64,000 bases of DNA from Phycisphaerae bacterium (GTDB taxonomy: Bacteria > Planctomycetota > Phycisphaerae > UBA1845 > PWPN01), in the NCBI GenBank assembly GCA_035384605.1, contig DAOOIV010000008.1, positions 27,259-91,258 on the forward strand, in the 5' to 3' direction. A program made the position numbers and the translations under genes. Positions within the stretch are counted from its first letter, which is position 1, and each line of letters starts with the position of its first letter. This document shows, piece after piece, positions 47,454-55,267 of this stretch. The notes below the pieces were generated by a model, which was not told the DNA's origin, searched no databases, and was given only the letters and a program-made list of their open reading frames with translations.

Positions 47454-48323
47454 GTGTATTTCGTCAAGTACCTCAAAACGGCGTTCCTCAACCGCTGGAA
47501 CCTGCTGCTGCTGGCCGGCGCAATGGGCTTTGCGCTGCTGAGCGGCCGGGCCGACGTCTGGGTGCCGCTGGTGCTGGCCGTTGAGGTCGGCTACCTGGGC
47601 ATGCTGGGAACGCATCCAAAGTTCCAGGCTTATGTCGATGCCCGGCAAAACGCCGCTCTCCGTCAGCAAGGCACGGCCGACGTCGAACGGATGATGAAGT
47701 CGATCATCGCGGCCCTTCCCGAAAAATCCCTGGAACGATATGAGGCCCTTCGAGCCCGTTGCCTCGAACTGCGACAGATCGCCCTGGCCATCAAGTACCC
47801 CGGACACACGGGCTCCGCGTCGATATTGGAGCAATCGCAACTGGCCGGCCTGGACCGCCTGCTGTGGATCTACCTTCGCCTTCTGTTCACGCAATACTCC
47901 CTTGAGCGGTTCTTCCAGAAAACCAGCGAGGCTCAGATTCAGCAGGACATCGATAGCCTCCAGGCTCGATTGCAGAAGGTATCCAGGCTGAAAGACGAGG
48001 CGCAGCGACAGAAGTTCATCCGAACCATCGAGGACAATCTCGAAACCTGCCGGAACCGCCTGAGCAACTATCAAAAGGCTCGCTCCAACTACGAACTGAT
48101 CCAACTGGAAATCGACCGGCTCGAAAACAAAATCCGCTCGCTGAGCGAACTGGCCGTCAATCGGCAGGAACCTGATTTCATTTCCGGCCAGGTCGACCAG
48201 GTCGCCGCCAGCATGCTCGAAACCGAGCGAACCATGAACGATCTGCAATTCGCAACCGGGTTGATCACCGTCGACGAAACCGCCCCTCAACTCCTGCCGC
48301 GCGAGGAGATCAGACAACAATGA
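47454..48323 (+). CDS. Membrane-anchored coiled-coil protein
   Basis: 289 residues from GTG 47454. Two hydrophobic segments near the start (LLLLAGAMGFALLSG and VWVPLVLAVEVGYLGMLG, about 16-55) form a hairpin anchor; the rest is helical with long coiled-coil stretches (DSLQARLQKVSRLKDEAQRQ and LIQLEIDRLENKIRSLSELA). No family recognised. It follows the ATPase gene by 11 bases and ends the operon that starts with pspA. A cytoplasmic membrane scaffold that works with PspA or the AAA+ protein is an inference from the fold and context. Confidence 0.8.
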   Translation: MYFVKYLKTAFLNRWNLLLLAGAMGFALLSGRADVWVPLVLAVEVGYLGMLGTHPKFQAYVDARQNAALRQQGTADVERMMKSIIAALPEKSLERYEALRARCLELRQIALAIKYPGHTGSASILEQSQLAGLDRLLWIYLRLLFTQYSLERFFQKTSEAQIQQDIDSLQARLQKVSRLKDEAQRQKFIRTIEDNLETCRNRLSNYQKARSNYELIQLEIDRLENKIRSLSELAVNRQEPDFISGQVDQVAASMLETERTMNDLQFATGLITVDETAPQLLPREEIRQQ

Positions 48324-48368
48324 TTCGTCCGGTTTTGCAGAACGCGGTATCGGGGATAAGCTGCTTGC

Positions 48369-49316
48369 ATGACCGTCGGCTGGGTCTATGACCGGTTCTT
48401 CCATCGCCATCAAACGGGTGAGACGCATCCGGAGCGGGCGGTTCGCCTGGAGGTCATCGTTTCTGACCTGACGGCGGCTGGACTTCTGGGCCGGATGCGG
48501 CACCTGCCGTTCCAGCCGGCGCCGACTGACATCGTGAGCTGGATCCACGAGCCCGCCTACGTCGAGCTGGTGAGAATGGCCTGCGAACAGGGTTTCAGCT
48601 TCATCGGTTCGTCTGAGACAAAAATCTGCCCGGAAAGCTATGACGCCGCCCTCCTGGCCGTCGGAGGGGTGTTGGCCGCCTGCGACGCTGCCATGTCCGG
48701 CGAGGTCCCGCGGTCGTTTTGCGCGGTTCGACCGCCCGGACACCATGCCGAACGCGACCTGGCCATGGGCTACTGCCTGTTCAACAATGTTGCCATCGCC
48801 GCTGAGTACCTGGTTCGCCGCCACGGCCTCAAACGGATCGCGATCGTCGATTGGGACGTTCATCACGGCAATGGTATCCAGCATGCCTTCGAGGAGCGCC
48901 GCGACGTGTTCTACATCAGTGTTCACCAGATGCCGCAATCGCTGTTCCCCGGAACGGGTTACGAACACGAAATGGGGCGCGGGCCCGGCCAAGGTTTCAC
49001 CCTCAACGTCCCCATGAAGCCCGGCAGCGGCGACCGCGAGTTCCACGAGGCCTTCGACACCCGGATCTTTCCCAGACTCGACGAATACGAGCCCGAATTT
49101 GTCCTGGTCAGCGCAGGCTTCGACGCGACGCGAGGCGAGCGCATCGCCTCCCTCGATCTGGAGCCGTCGTCATACGGATGGATGACCGAGGCGGTTGTGG
49201 AGATCGCCAGGCGACACTCCCGCGGTCGGCTGGTCAGCGTGCTCGAGGGCGGGTACGATCTTACGCGACTGGGGCGATGCGTGATCGAGCACATCACGGC
49301 TATGATGGATGAGTAG
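48369..49316 (+). CDS. Histone-deacetylase-family amidohydrolase
   Basis: 315 residues of the arginase/HDAC fold. Zinc and catalytic residues: VRPPGHHAERDLAMGYCLFN (about 119-138), IAIVDWDVHHGNG (about 158-170), SAGFDATRG and LEGGYDLTRLG. Bacterial members deacetylate acetylpolyamines, acetoin-utilisation targets or other N-acyl groups; substrate cannot be told. The stop overlaps the start of the GH9 gene by eight bases, but no functional link is obvious. A 45-base gap separates it from the PspA operon. Confidence 0.93.
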   Translation: MTVGWVYDRFFHRHQTGETHPERAVRLEVIVSDLTAAGLLGRMRHLPFQPAPTDIVSWIHEPAYVELVRMACEQGFSFIGSSETKICPESYDAALLAVGGVLAACDAAMSGEVPRSFCAVRPPGHHAERDLAMGYCLFNNVAIAAEYLVRRHGLKRIAIVDWDVHHGNGIQHAFEERRDVFYISVHQMPQSLFPGTGYEHEMGRGPGQGFTLNVPMKPGSGDREFHEAFDTRIFPRLDEYEPEFVLVSAGFDATRGERIASLDLEPSSYGWMTEAVVEIARRHSRGRLVSVLEGGYDLTRLGRCVIEHITAMMDE

Positions 49317-51003
49317 ACCGATGCCGATGCGGAATCCAGGAGCTGACAGTCTTCTGTTTGCGGCACTCTTCCTGTTGGCCCGCGGGGTACTGGCTGCCGC
49401 GAACGATCCGATGGTCTCGCGGCCGCCCGAGTCGCGGGCGGGCGAAGCTGAAACCGGCATCTGGATCCGGGTCAACCAAATCGGCTATCTGCCCGACGAT
49501 CCGAAAATCGCCGTCCTCTCATGCGATGTGCCGCAGACGGGTACTTTCTCGGTCGGCAATTTCACGGCCCCGATCGGCGAGGACCAAGGCGCGTGGGGAC
49601 CGTTTCGTCACAACTACCGATTGGACTTCACCCCACTGGCCAAGAGCGGCCGCTACAAGGTGCGATTCGGCGACACCGCGTCGCTGCCCTTCACCGTTGG
49701 CCACGACGCCTATGCCGATGTGCCGGACAAGCTGCTCGGTTTCATGCGCCTTCAGCGCTGCGGCGACAATCCGGTCACCGGTAAGAAATGTCATCAGCAG
49801 GACGCCATCGACACCACGGACGGCCGCAAAGTCGACCTCGTCGGCGGCTGGCACGACGCAGCCGACCGGCTCAAGCACATGATTACAACGACCTATTGCG
49901 TCGCGGCCCTGTTTCTGGCCGGCGCGGAGGAAGAGGCCCGCTATGGGGCGGTCCTCGTCGGCAAGCTCCAGCCCGATCCCGACACGATTTATGTTCAGAT
50001 TGGTGATGACCGAGACCACATGCCGCCGGCTACATTGTGGCACGACGACCAGTCCGACTACGGGTGGGGCAAGGGTGGTCCGCGAGCCGCCTGGCGGGCC
50101 ACCGGTCGACCGGAAGGGCCGAAGTACAAAAACAACTCTTCAGGGATGGCCAACCTGGCCGGCAGGGCTTCGGCAGCGATGACATTGGCCGGCAATCTCA
50201 AGACGGCCCAATCCATGTACGACCTGGCCCGCCGACGCCCCGGCAACGCCATGTCCGTGCCGGTCCGAGCTCCACACTACTACGGCGAGAGTACCTACCA
50301 CGACGACCTGGAGTGGGCCGCGACCGAACTGTACGTCGCCACCAAAGATCCCCAGTACCTCAAGCAGGCGGTTCAGTACGCAGGACAGGCCGGGCCAAAC
50401 CCGTGGATGGGCAAAACCCGCCACGGCCACTATGAGTTCTTCCCTTACGTCAACCTCGCCCACTGGCGGCTCTATCCGTACGTGGATGAGGAGACGAAGA
50501 AGATGCTCGCCGATCATTATCGAGTCGGCCTGGAAGCGGTGCGCCGGATCGCCGAGCGCAACCCTTACCGCCTGGGTACTCCGCTGGTCTGGTGTTCGAC
50601 CAACGACGTGATCGCCCTGGCTACCCAGGCCGTGCTCTATGAGAAGATGACCGGTGACCGCACCTACCGCACGCTGGCGGCTGAGGCCCGCGACTGGATC
50701 TTCGGCCGCAACCCGTGGGGCGTCTCGATGGTGATCGGGGTCCCCCAAGACGGGAACCCGGTGCGACGTCCGCACCACCGCTTCCATAGCATGGCCGGTA
50801 TTCTGCCCGTTGGCGGGCTGGTCGATGGACCCGTCTACAAGGACATCAACGACAGTCTGAAGTTCGAGCCTTTTGGAAACGACCTCTACGCACGGTTCCA
50901 GTCCGAGATCGGCGTTTACCATGACTGCTATGAGGACTTCAGTACCAACGAGCCGATCATCGACGGGACCGTCTCGCTGCTTCTGCTTCTGAAGGTTTGG
51001 TGA
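49309..51003 (+). CDS. Secreted glycoside hydrolase family 9 (endoglucanase-type)
   Basis: 564 residues; ATG 49309, with alternative starts at 49321 and 49327. A signal peptide (SLLFAALFLLARGVLA) leads to an N-terminal Ig-like cellulase domain (IWIRVNQIGYLPDDPKIAVL) and the (alpha/alpha)6 GH9 domain. The nucleophile region is GGWHDAADRLKHMITTTYCV (the family DxGD is DAAD here), and GH9 signatures RPHHRF and YHDCYEDFSTNEPII (the catalytic Glu in NE) are at the C-terminal end. In DAAD the usual Gly is Ala, a common variant in this branch. It cleaves beta-glucan-type or exo-glucosamine-type substrates; which one cannot be decided. Confidence 0.9.
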   Translation: MSRPMPMRNPGADSLLFAALFLLARGVLAAANDPMVSRPPESRAGEAETGIWIRVNQIGYLPDDPKIAVLSCDVPQTGTFSVGNFTAPIGEDQGAWGPFRHNYRLDFTPLAKSGRYKVRFGDTASLPFTVGHDAYADVPDKLLGFMRLQRCGDNPVTGKKCHQQDAIDTTDGRKVDLVGGWHDAADRLKHMITTTYCVAALFLAGAEEEARYGAVLVGKLQPDPDTIYVQIGDDRDHMPPATLWHDDQSDYGWGKGGPRAAWRATGRPEGPKYKNNSSGMANLAGRASAAMTLAGNLKTAQSMYDLARRRPGNAMSVPVRAPHYYGESTYHDDLEWAATELYVATKDPQYLKQAVQYAGQAGPNPWMGKTRHGHYEFFPYVNLAHWRLYPYVDEETKKMLADHYRVGLEAVRRIAERNPYRLGTPLVWCSTNDVIALATQAVLYEKMTGDRTYRTLAAEARDWIFGRNPWGVSMVIGVPQDGNPVRRPHHRFHSMAGILPVGGLVDGPVYKDINDSLKFEPFGNDLYARFQSEIGVYHDCYEDFSTNEPIIDGTVSLLLLLKVW

Positions 51004-51004
51004 T

Positions 51005-52198
51005 ATGGGGCGGCTTCGAATCATTGGTTTGGTGCGCGAAGCAAACTACGTCCGCCAGATGTGTTTGTCACCGATGACCGCCGCCCAGCGCCAGAACCTC
51101 AGGAATCGTGTGCAGCGAACCCTTTCGCAGATCAGTGCGATCTGCGACCGGCATGGCGTTCGGCCTGGCCAGTTGCCCGGACCCAGCAGGCGAGCCTATG
51201 AGTTCCTGCTCAAGCTGGACGTCGACAACCTGCCGACCGTCGAAACGCCCCCCCAACAACACCTGCCGCAGAAGCACCTGCCCGACTCGGTCCGCCTCGT
51301 CGGTCTGCGCGCGTTTCTCGACACCCTGCTCGACGACCTGGCTCGACAAGCGCACCTGGGCCGATTGGACGCCGCCGCGATGCTGCGAGTGGTGCAGCAG
51401 ACCGCTCAGCGCCTGGACCATCACATGAGCCGCAACGAGTTCGAGCCCGGGCATCTGAGAACCGAGTCCCGAGACCTGGTCGCCTGGTTCCGCTACTTCG
51501 CCCGGCCGGAAAACATGGATCGCTACGTGCAGGCGGTACGCCGCGCGCAAGCCGTCTTCGGGGCCATGCCGGAGGCAAATGATCGCTGGAGGGCGCCCTT
51601 GCTGGTGCACTTCCGGCCCTCAGGTCACCTCTATCGCTGGCGAGTCGGAGCCAGGGGTACGCGGATGGTTCTTTCAACACCCATGATCTGCTTTGATGAC
51701 GTGACGTTCGGCCATCTGGGGCGCATGATGCTCGGCAACCGGCAGCATCTGCCGGCCGTCAACGCGGCCATGCTGTCGCACCCGTACCAGTCGATTCGCA
51801 CGGCCATGGATGAGGCGGCCGGCCGGGTCGAGCATACGAAGGGAATGACCTACGACCTGGCAGAGGTCTTCGACGACGTCAATCGGCGCTATTTCGGCGG
51901 GAGCATGTCCCGCCCGAAGCTGAGCTGGACCCGACGGCTCACCGGGCGGCGGTTCGGACATTACAACTTCGCCCACGACGTGGTCAGCATCAGCAGCACG
52001 CTGGATCGGCCGGACGTTCCGCGGTTCGTCATCGAACACGTGATGCACCACGAACTGCTGCACAAAAAGCACGGCAGCAGGTGGAACGGTTCTCAACGCC
52101 GCTGCCACACCCCCCAGTTCCGCGTCGAGGAACGCACGTTCGAGCAGTTTCAGGAGGCCGACAAGTTCCTGAATGCCCTCAGCCGCCGAATGCACTGA
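51005..52198 (+). CDS. SprT-like / zinc-dependent peptidase-like protein
   Basis: 397 residues. The C-terminal 120 residues contain FDDVNRRYFGGSMSRPKLSW and FVIEHVMHHELLHKKHGSRW, a HExxH zinc site (HELLH, about 353-357) with a downstream CHTPQFRVEERTFEQ, matching SprT/WSS1-like or YgjP-like metalloprotease domains. The first 250 residues are helical and Arg-rich with no family recognised. It begins one base after the GH9 stop. Its last 62 bases and the following sequence are repeated at 54003-54144, on the other side of the AbiE pair. Confidence 0.78.
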   Translation: MGRLRIIGLVREANYVRQMCLSPMTAAQRQNLRNRVQRTLSQISAICDRHGVRPGQLPGPSRRAYEFLLKLDVDNLPTVETPPQQHLPQKHLPDSVRLVGLRAFLDTLLDDLARQAHLGRLDAAAMLRVVQQTAQRLDHHMSRNEFEPGHLRTESRDLVAWFRYFARPENMDRYVQAVRRAQAVFGAMPEANDRWRAPLLVHFRPSGHLYRWRVGARGTRMVLSTPMICFDDVTFGHLGRMMLGNRQHLPAVNAAMLSHPYQSIRTAMDEAAGRVEHTKGMTYDLAEVFDDVNRRYFGGSMSRPKLSWTRRLTGRRFGHYNFAHDVVSISSTLDRPDVPRFVIEHVMHHELLHKKHGSRWNGSQRRCHTPQFRVEERTFEQFQEADKFLNALSRRMH

Positions 52199-52278
52199 GC
52201 AAGAAGCCGCAGTCTGCCCATGAACCGCTTGTATCCTATTTTTAGTTAATGCCTTGACAAGGTATTAACGAGAAATAG
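52137..52278. repeat. 142-bp direct repeat, left copy
   Basis: Covers the last 62 bases of the SprT-like gene, the spacer and the AbiEi operator with its promoter. It matches 54003-54144 without gaps and with about ten mismatches by eye. The two copies enclose the AbiEi/AbiEii genes with a period of 1866 bases. Confidence 0.9.
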
Positions 52279-52281
52279 AAT
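52245..52281 (+). promoter_or_regulatory. AbiEi promoter and palindromic operator
   Basis: The operator is a 25-base inverted repeat (52245-52269), arms GTTAATGCCTTG and CAAGGTATTAAC around one base, with one mismatch. TTGACA (52254-52259) is inside it; TAGAAT (52276-52281) follows after 16 bases. Transcription would start at about 52288, the ATG of abiEi, so the message would be leaderless. AbiEi-type antitoxins autorepress by binding inverted repeats. Confidence 0.65.
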
Positions 52282-52287
52282 ACAACC

Positions 52288-53082
52288 ATGAAAACGAAAC
52301 TGGGACCGTTGGAGACCCGTTTGCTCGCCTACGCCCAGATGCGACGACTCCAGGTTGTGCGAGGGGGCGAACTGGCCGAGCCGCTGCACCTGTCGGCACA
52401 ACAGGAAATGAGGCTTCTGAGTCGATTGGTCCGGGCGGGGATAATCGCGCGAGTGCGGCGCGGCCTGTACTTGTTGCCACCGCGGCTGCCGTTGGGGGGA
52501 AAATGGAGCCCGAGTGAAGTCCTTGCTCTCAGCACGTTGATGCGGGACCGCCAAGGCCGTTACCAGATTTGCGGGCCGAGTGCATTCAGCCGCTACGGTT
52601 TCGAACAGCAGATCCCCACGCGGACCTATGCTTACAACAACCGGCTGTCGGGGGACCGCAGGATCGGCGCGACCTCGTTCACGTTGATCAAGGTGGCGGA
52701 TGAGCGACTCGGCAGCACCGAAGAAGTCCCGGTCGACGAAGGTCTGACGGCGGTATATTCCTCACGCGTACGAACCCTGGTGGATGCGGTCTACGACTGG
52801 TCGCGATTCGACAGCCTGCCGCAAGGATACGACTGGATTCGTCGCGAGTTGGCAAGTCGGCGCGTCGGCGCCAAGCAGCTTGTCGCCGTGACGCTGCGCT
52901 ACGGCAACCAGGCAACCTTGCGGCGCGTCGGCGCTCTGCTGGAACGAGAAGGCATATCCGGTCGTTTGCTCGCCAGGCTGCGGCGAGCGCTGAGGCCGTC
53001 CCAATGCCTGATCCCATGGGTCCCCTCCCGGCCTAAACGGGGCAGGACGGATCAACAATGGGGGGTAGTGTTCAATGACTGA
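52288..53082 (+). CDS. abiEi: AbiEi-type antitoxin/transcriptional repressor
   Basis: 264 residues. An N-terminal winged helix-turn-helix (LETRLLAYAQMRRLQVVRGG then LSRLVRAGIIARVRRGLYLL, about 9-62) leads into the antitoxin domain (WSPSEVLALSTLM, QICGPSAFSRYGF, VRTLVDAVYDWSRFDSLPQG). It is the antitoxin of a nucleotidyltransferase toxin pair and probably represses its own promoter. The stop overlaps the toxin start by eight bases. No ribosome binding site precedes the ATG, in line with a leaderless message. Layout and length fit AbiEi. Confidence 0.9.
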   Translation: MKTKLGPLETRLLAYAQMRRLQVVRGGELAEPLHLSAQQEMRLLSRLVRAGIIARVRRGLYLLPPRLPLGGKWSPSEVLALSTLMRDRQGRYQICGPSAFSRYGFEQQIPTRTYAYNNRLSGDRRIGATSFTLIKVADERLGSTEEVPVDEGLTAVYSSRVRTLVDAVYDWSRFDSLPQGYDWIRRELASRRVGAKQLVAVTLRYGNQATLRRVGALLEREGISGRLLARLRRALRPSQCLIPWVPSRPKRGRTDQQWGVVFND

Positions 53083-53965
53083 GGCTGAACAACCCGCCAT
53101 TGACGCCCATGAGGACCCCGATCTGTTTCGGGAAGCACTTAACTTCACGGCGGCCGAGACGTTCTTTCCGGAAAGGCTGATCGAGAAGGACTACTTCTGT
53201 ACAGTCCTCTTGAAGTATCTCGCCTCCTTCGGCGGCCAACTGATATTCAAAGGCGGAACGTGTCTGGCCAAGGTGCACGCCGGCTTCTACAGGCTGAGCG
53301 AAGATCTGGACTTCGTCATCCCGACACCCCTGACGGCATCCCGATCGCAACGACGAAGACGAGTGACAGCCTTGAAGAATGCTGTCGCGGGGTTGGCCGA
53401 GCGTGTTCCATGTTTTCGTGTGACGGGGCAGTTGCTCGGCGCCGACGACTCGTCGCAGTATGTCGGGACCGTCAGCTACTCCTCGTTGATAAGCCGGCGT
53501 GACGAAACCATCACAATCGAAGTCAGTCTTCGTGAGCCGCTCCTGATGCCCACGATGGAAGGCTCGGTACGGACGCTGCTGCTGGATCCGGTGTCTGGTC
53601 GCCGGATGGTTTCACCGGCTGTGGTTCCCTGTATCGCCAGGGTGGAGGCGATCGCCGAGAAGTACCGCGCAGCGCTAACGCGCCGTGATGTTGCGATTCG
53701 CGATTTCTACGACGTGGACTACGCTGCGAGAAAGTTGAGCATTCGGCCGGAGGACACGGAACTGGTCGGGCTGGTCAGACGCAAGCTCGCTGTGCCCGGT
53801 AACGGTCCGATCAACGTGGGTCCGGACCGGCTGGCGCAGTTGCGCGCGCAACTGGATGCCCGGTTGAAACCCGTGCTGCGCCGGCCGGACGCCGATGCAT
53901 TCGACTTGGATCGCGCCTTCGGAATCGTTCGCGAAATGGCCGAACGGTTGCCCGTAGCAAGCTGA
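53075..53965 (+). CDS. abiEii: AbiEii-type nucleotidyltransferase toxin
   Basis: 296 residues. The nucleotidyltransferase motifs are IFKGGTCLAKVHAGFYRLSE (about 66-85; GGTxL) followed by DLDFVIP (the catalytic SEDLD), with SYSSLISRRDETITIEVSLR carrying the later acidic residues and VEAIAEKYRAALTRRDVAIR the C-terminal helix. Characterised relatives (AbiEii/MenT) transfer nucleotides to tRNA or other acceptors and halt growth, often as phage defence. It is translationally coupled to abiEi. Active-site residues appear intact. Confidence 0.92.
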   Translation: MTEAEQPAIDAHEDPDLFREALNFTAAETFFPERLIEKDYFCTVLLKYLASFGGQLIFKGGTCLAKVHAGFYRLSEDLDFVIPTPLTASRSQRRRRVTALKNAVAGLAERVPCFRVTGQLLGADDSSQYVGTVSYSSLISRRDETITIEVSLREPLLMPTMEGSVRTLLLDPVSGRRMVSPAVVPCIARVEAIAEKYRAALTRRDVAIRDFYDVDYAARKLSIRPEDTELVGLVRRKLAVPGNGPINVGPDRLAQLRAQLDARLKPVLRRPDADAFDLDRAFGIVREMAERLPVAS

Positions 53966-53983
53966 CCGAAACGCCCGGCCAAT

Positions 53984-54064
53984 CGCCGCACCGACGAAAA
54001 GGCGTTCAAGCAATTGGTGGAGGCCGACAAGTTCCTGAATGCCCTCAGCCGCCGAATGCACTGA
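53984..54064 (+). pseudogene. C-terminal remnant of a second SprT-like gene
   Basis: The frame before the right repeat reads RRTDEKAFKQLVEADKFLNA then LSRRMH and a stop, paralleling the end of the 51005 gene (RTFEQFQEADKFLNALSRRM). It starts without an initiation codon just after the AbiEii stop. It is the leftover end of a related gene, either displaced by integration of the AbiE pair or left by a tandem duplication. Confidence 0.7.
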
Positions 54065-54144
54065 GCAAGAAGCCGCAGTCTGCACATGAACCGCTTGTAT
54101 CCTGTTTTTAGTTAATGCCTTGACAAGGTCTTAACAGGAAATAG
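54003..54144. repeat. 142-bp direct repeat, right copy
   Basis: Counterpart of 52137-52278. It carries a second AbiEi-type operator (54111-54135, arms GTTAATGCCTTG and CAAGGTCTTAAC), but the -10 element is altered to TAGAGA, so no promoter is expected. It ends five bases before the stop of the TPR gene. Confidence 0.9.
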
Positions 54145-54148
54145 AGAG

Positions 54149-54457
54149 CTACTCGAGTAGTTTCAGCTTATCGCCCATCTTGCCGGCGGCGTGCTTGTCA
54201 CCGGCGCGAGCGGCGGCTTCGACGCCGCTTGCCAGAACGGCCTTGGCCTCTTCTTTGCGGCCAAGGTCGATCAGCGCGTTGCTCAACTGGGTATAGGCAG
54301 GGACGTAATCGGGGTCCAACTCGATGACCCGCCGGAAGCCCGCGACGGCCTGCTCTTGCCGCCCAACCTTGACTTGCTCCATGGCCAGGGCGAAGTTCAG
54401 GAAAACGTCGTCCGGACTGGACGCGAGCATTCTCTCGATTTGTTCGATTCGCGGCAC
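54149..54457 (-). CDS. TPR-repeat protein
   Basis: 102 residues from GTG 54457, ten bases after GAGGG; the open frame to 54829 is antisense to the CBS gene. Two tetratricopeptide repeats are visible: DDVFLNFALAMEQVKVGRQE...FRRVIELDPDY and VPAYTQLSNALIDLGRKEEA...LASGVEAA. The protein has no signal or enzyme domain, so it is a small protein-protein adaptor. Its stop lies next to the right repeat of the AbiE region. Confidence 0.75.
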   Translation of the reverse strand: MPRIEQIERMLASSPDDVFLNFALAMEQVKVGRQEQAVAGFRRVIELDPDYVPAYTQLSNALIDLGRKEEAKAVLASGVEAAARAGDKHAAGKMGDKLKLLE

Positions 54458-54522
54458 GAAAGCAATACCCTCAGTCAACCCAAAAACGTGCGAAAACCGC
54501 CGCGACCCTGCCCCAGCGCAGC

Positions 54523-54601
54523 GGCGAGGTCGCCGCGGCGACCAAAACCTGCCGCATTGTTGAGCTCGGGCCCGCACGTCCCCGCCGCCTTCGGCGGCTG
54601 A
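54523..54601. repeat. Dispersed palindromic repeat, copy 2 of 2
   Basis: Matches 3896-3974 in the same orientation, including the 16-bp palindrome GGTCGCCGCGGCGACC. This copy ends with the additional stem GCCGCC-TTC-GGCGGC. It lies upstream of the TPR gene, in the gap shared with the CBS gene. Confidence 0.75.
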
Positions 54602-54731
54602 CCACCCCCTGACCTTTTCACGCCCGTTCCTGAACGCAAGGCCGGACCTGTCAACCGGCCCGTGCCACGCTATGATAGCTACTGTACTTGGCGGCATCGG
54701 GCCGGGCAACCGCAAACAGGGACGGCGGCAC

Positions 54732-55166
54732 ATGACGGAACAAGCTCGAAAAGTGCGCGAGATCATGACCACCGAAGTCGTCACCATCGGCATGGACGAG
54801 ACGCTGGAGACCGCCCGGCGAATCTTCAATCAGCGCCGGTTCCACCACCTGATCGTGGTTGAGGGCGGCAAGCCCGTGGGCGTTATTTCGGATCGAGATC
54901 TGCTGAAAAACCTCAGCCCGTTTGTCGGCGTTCGCATGAGCGAGCGCGCCCAGGACATCGAGACGCTGAGAAGACGCATCCACCAGGTCATGACGCGCAG
55001 ACTGGTCTCGATTGAACCCGACGCCCCGGTCGCCCAGGCGGCCCGTGCCATGATGCACCATAAGGTCTCGTGCCTGCCGGTTATCAAGAACGGCTCCACC
55101 CTGGTCGGTATCATCACTCTGCGCGACCTCGTCCGATGGGTGGTGATCGATTCGATCGAAAAGTAG
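54732..55166 (+). CDS. CBS-domain pair protein
   Basis: 144 residues from ATG 54732. Two CBS motifs: KVREIMTTEVVTIGMDETLE...HHLIVVEGGKPVGVISDRDL (about 7-60) and IHQVMTRRLVSIEPDAPVAQ...SCLPVIKNGSTLVGIITLRD (about 79-138). CBS pairs bind adenosine nucleotides or SAM and sense energy state; this one has no attached enzyme, so it is a free regulator with an unknown target. It is divergent from the TPR gene. Confidence 0.92.
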   Translation: MTEQARKVREIMTTEVVTIGMDETLETARRIFNQRRFHHLIVVEGGKPVGVISDRDLLKNLSPFVGVRMSERAQDIETLRRRIHQVMTRRLVSIEPDAPVAQAARAMMHHKVSCLPVIKNGSTLVGIITLRDLVRWVVIDSIEK

Positions 55167-55267
55167 ATCTTCCGAGAGACGCGTGCGAAGCACCCAGCCG
55201 GACGCAGCGGTCTGTCTTCGCCGGGGCCGCTGGCAAACAACCTGCGCAGCGGCTAGACTGCCGCCGC

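Noticed and set aside
47439..49046. 535-residue minus-strand frame
   Set aside because: Antisense to the coiled-coil and deacetylase genes, which have intact family features.
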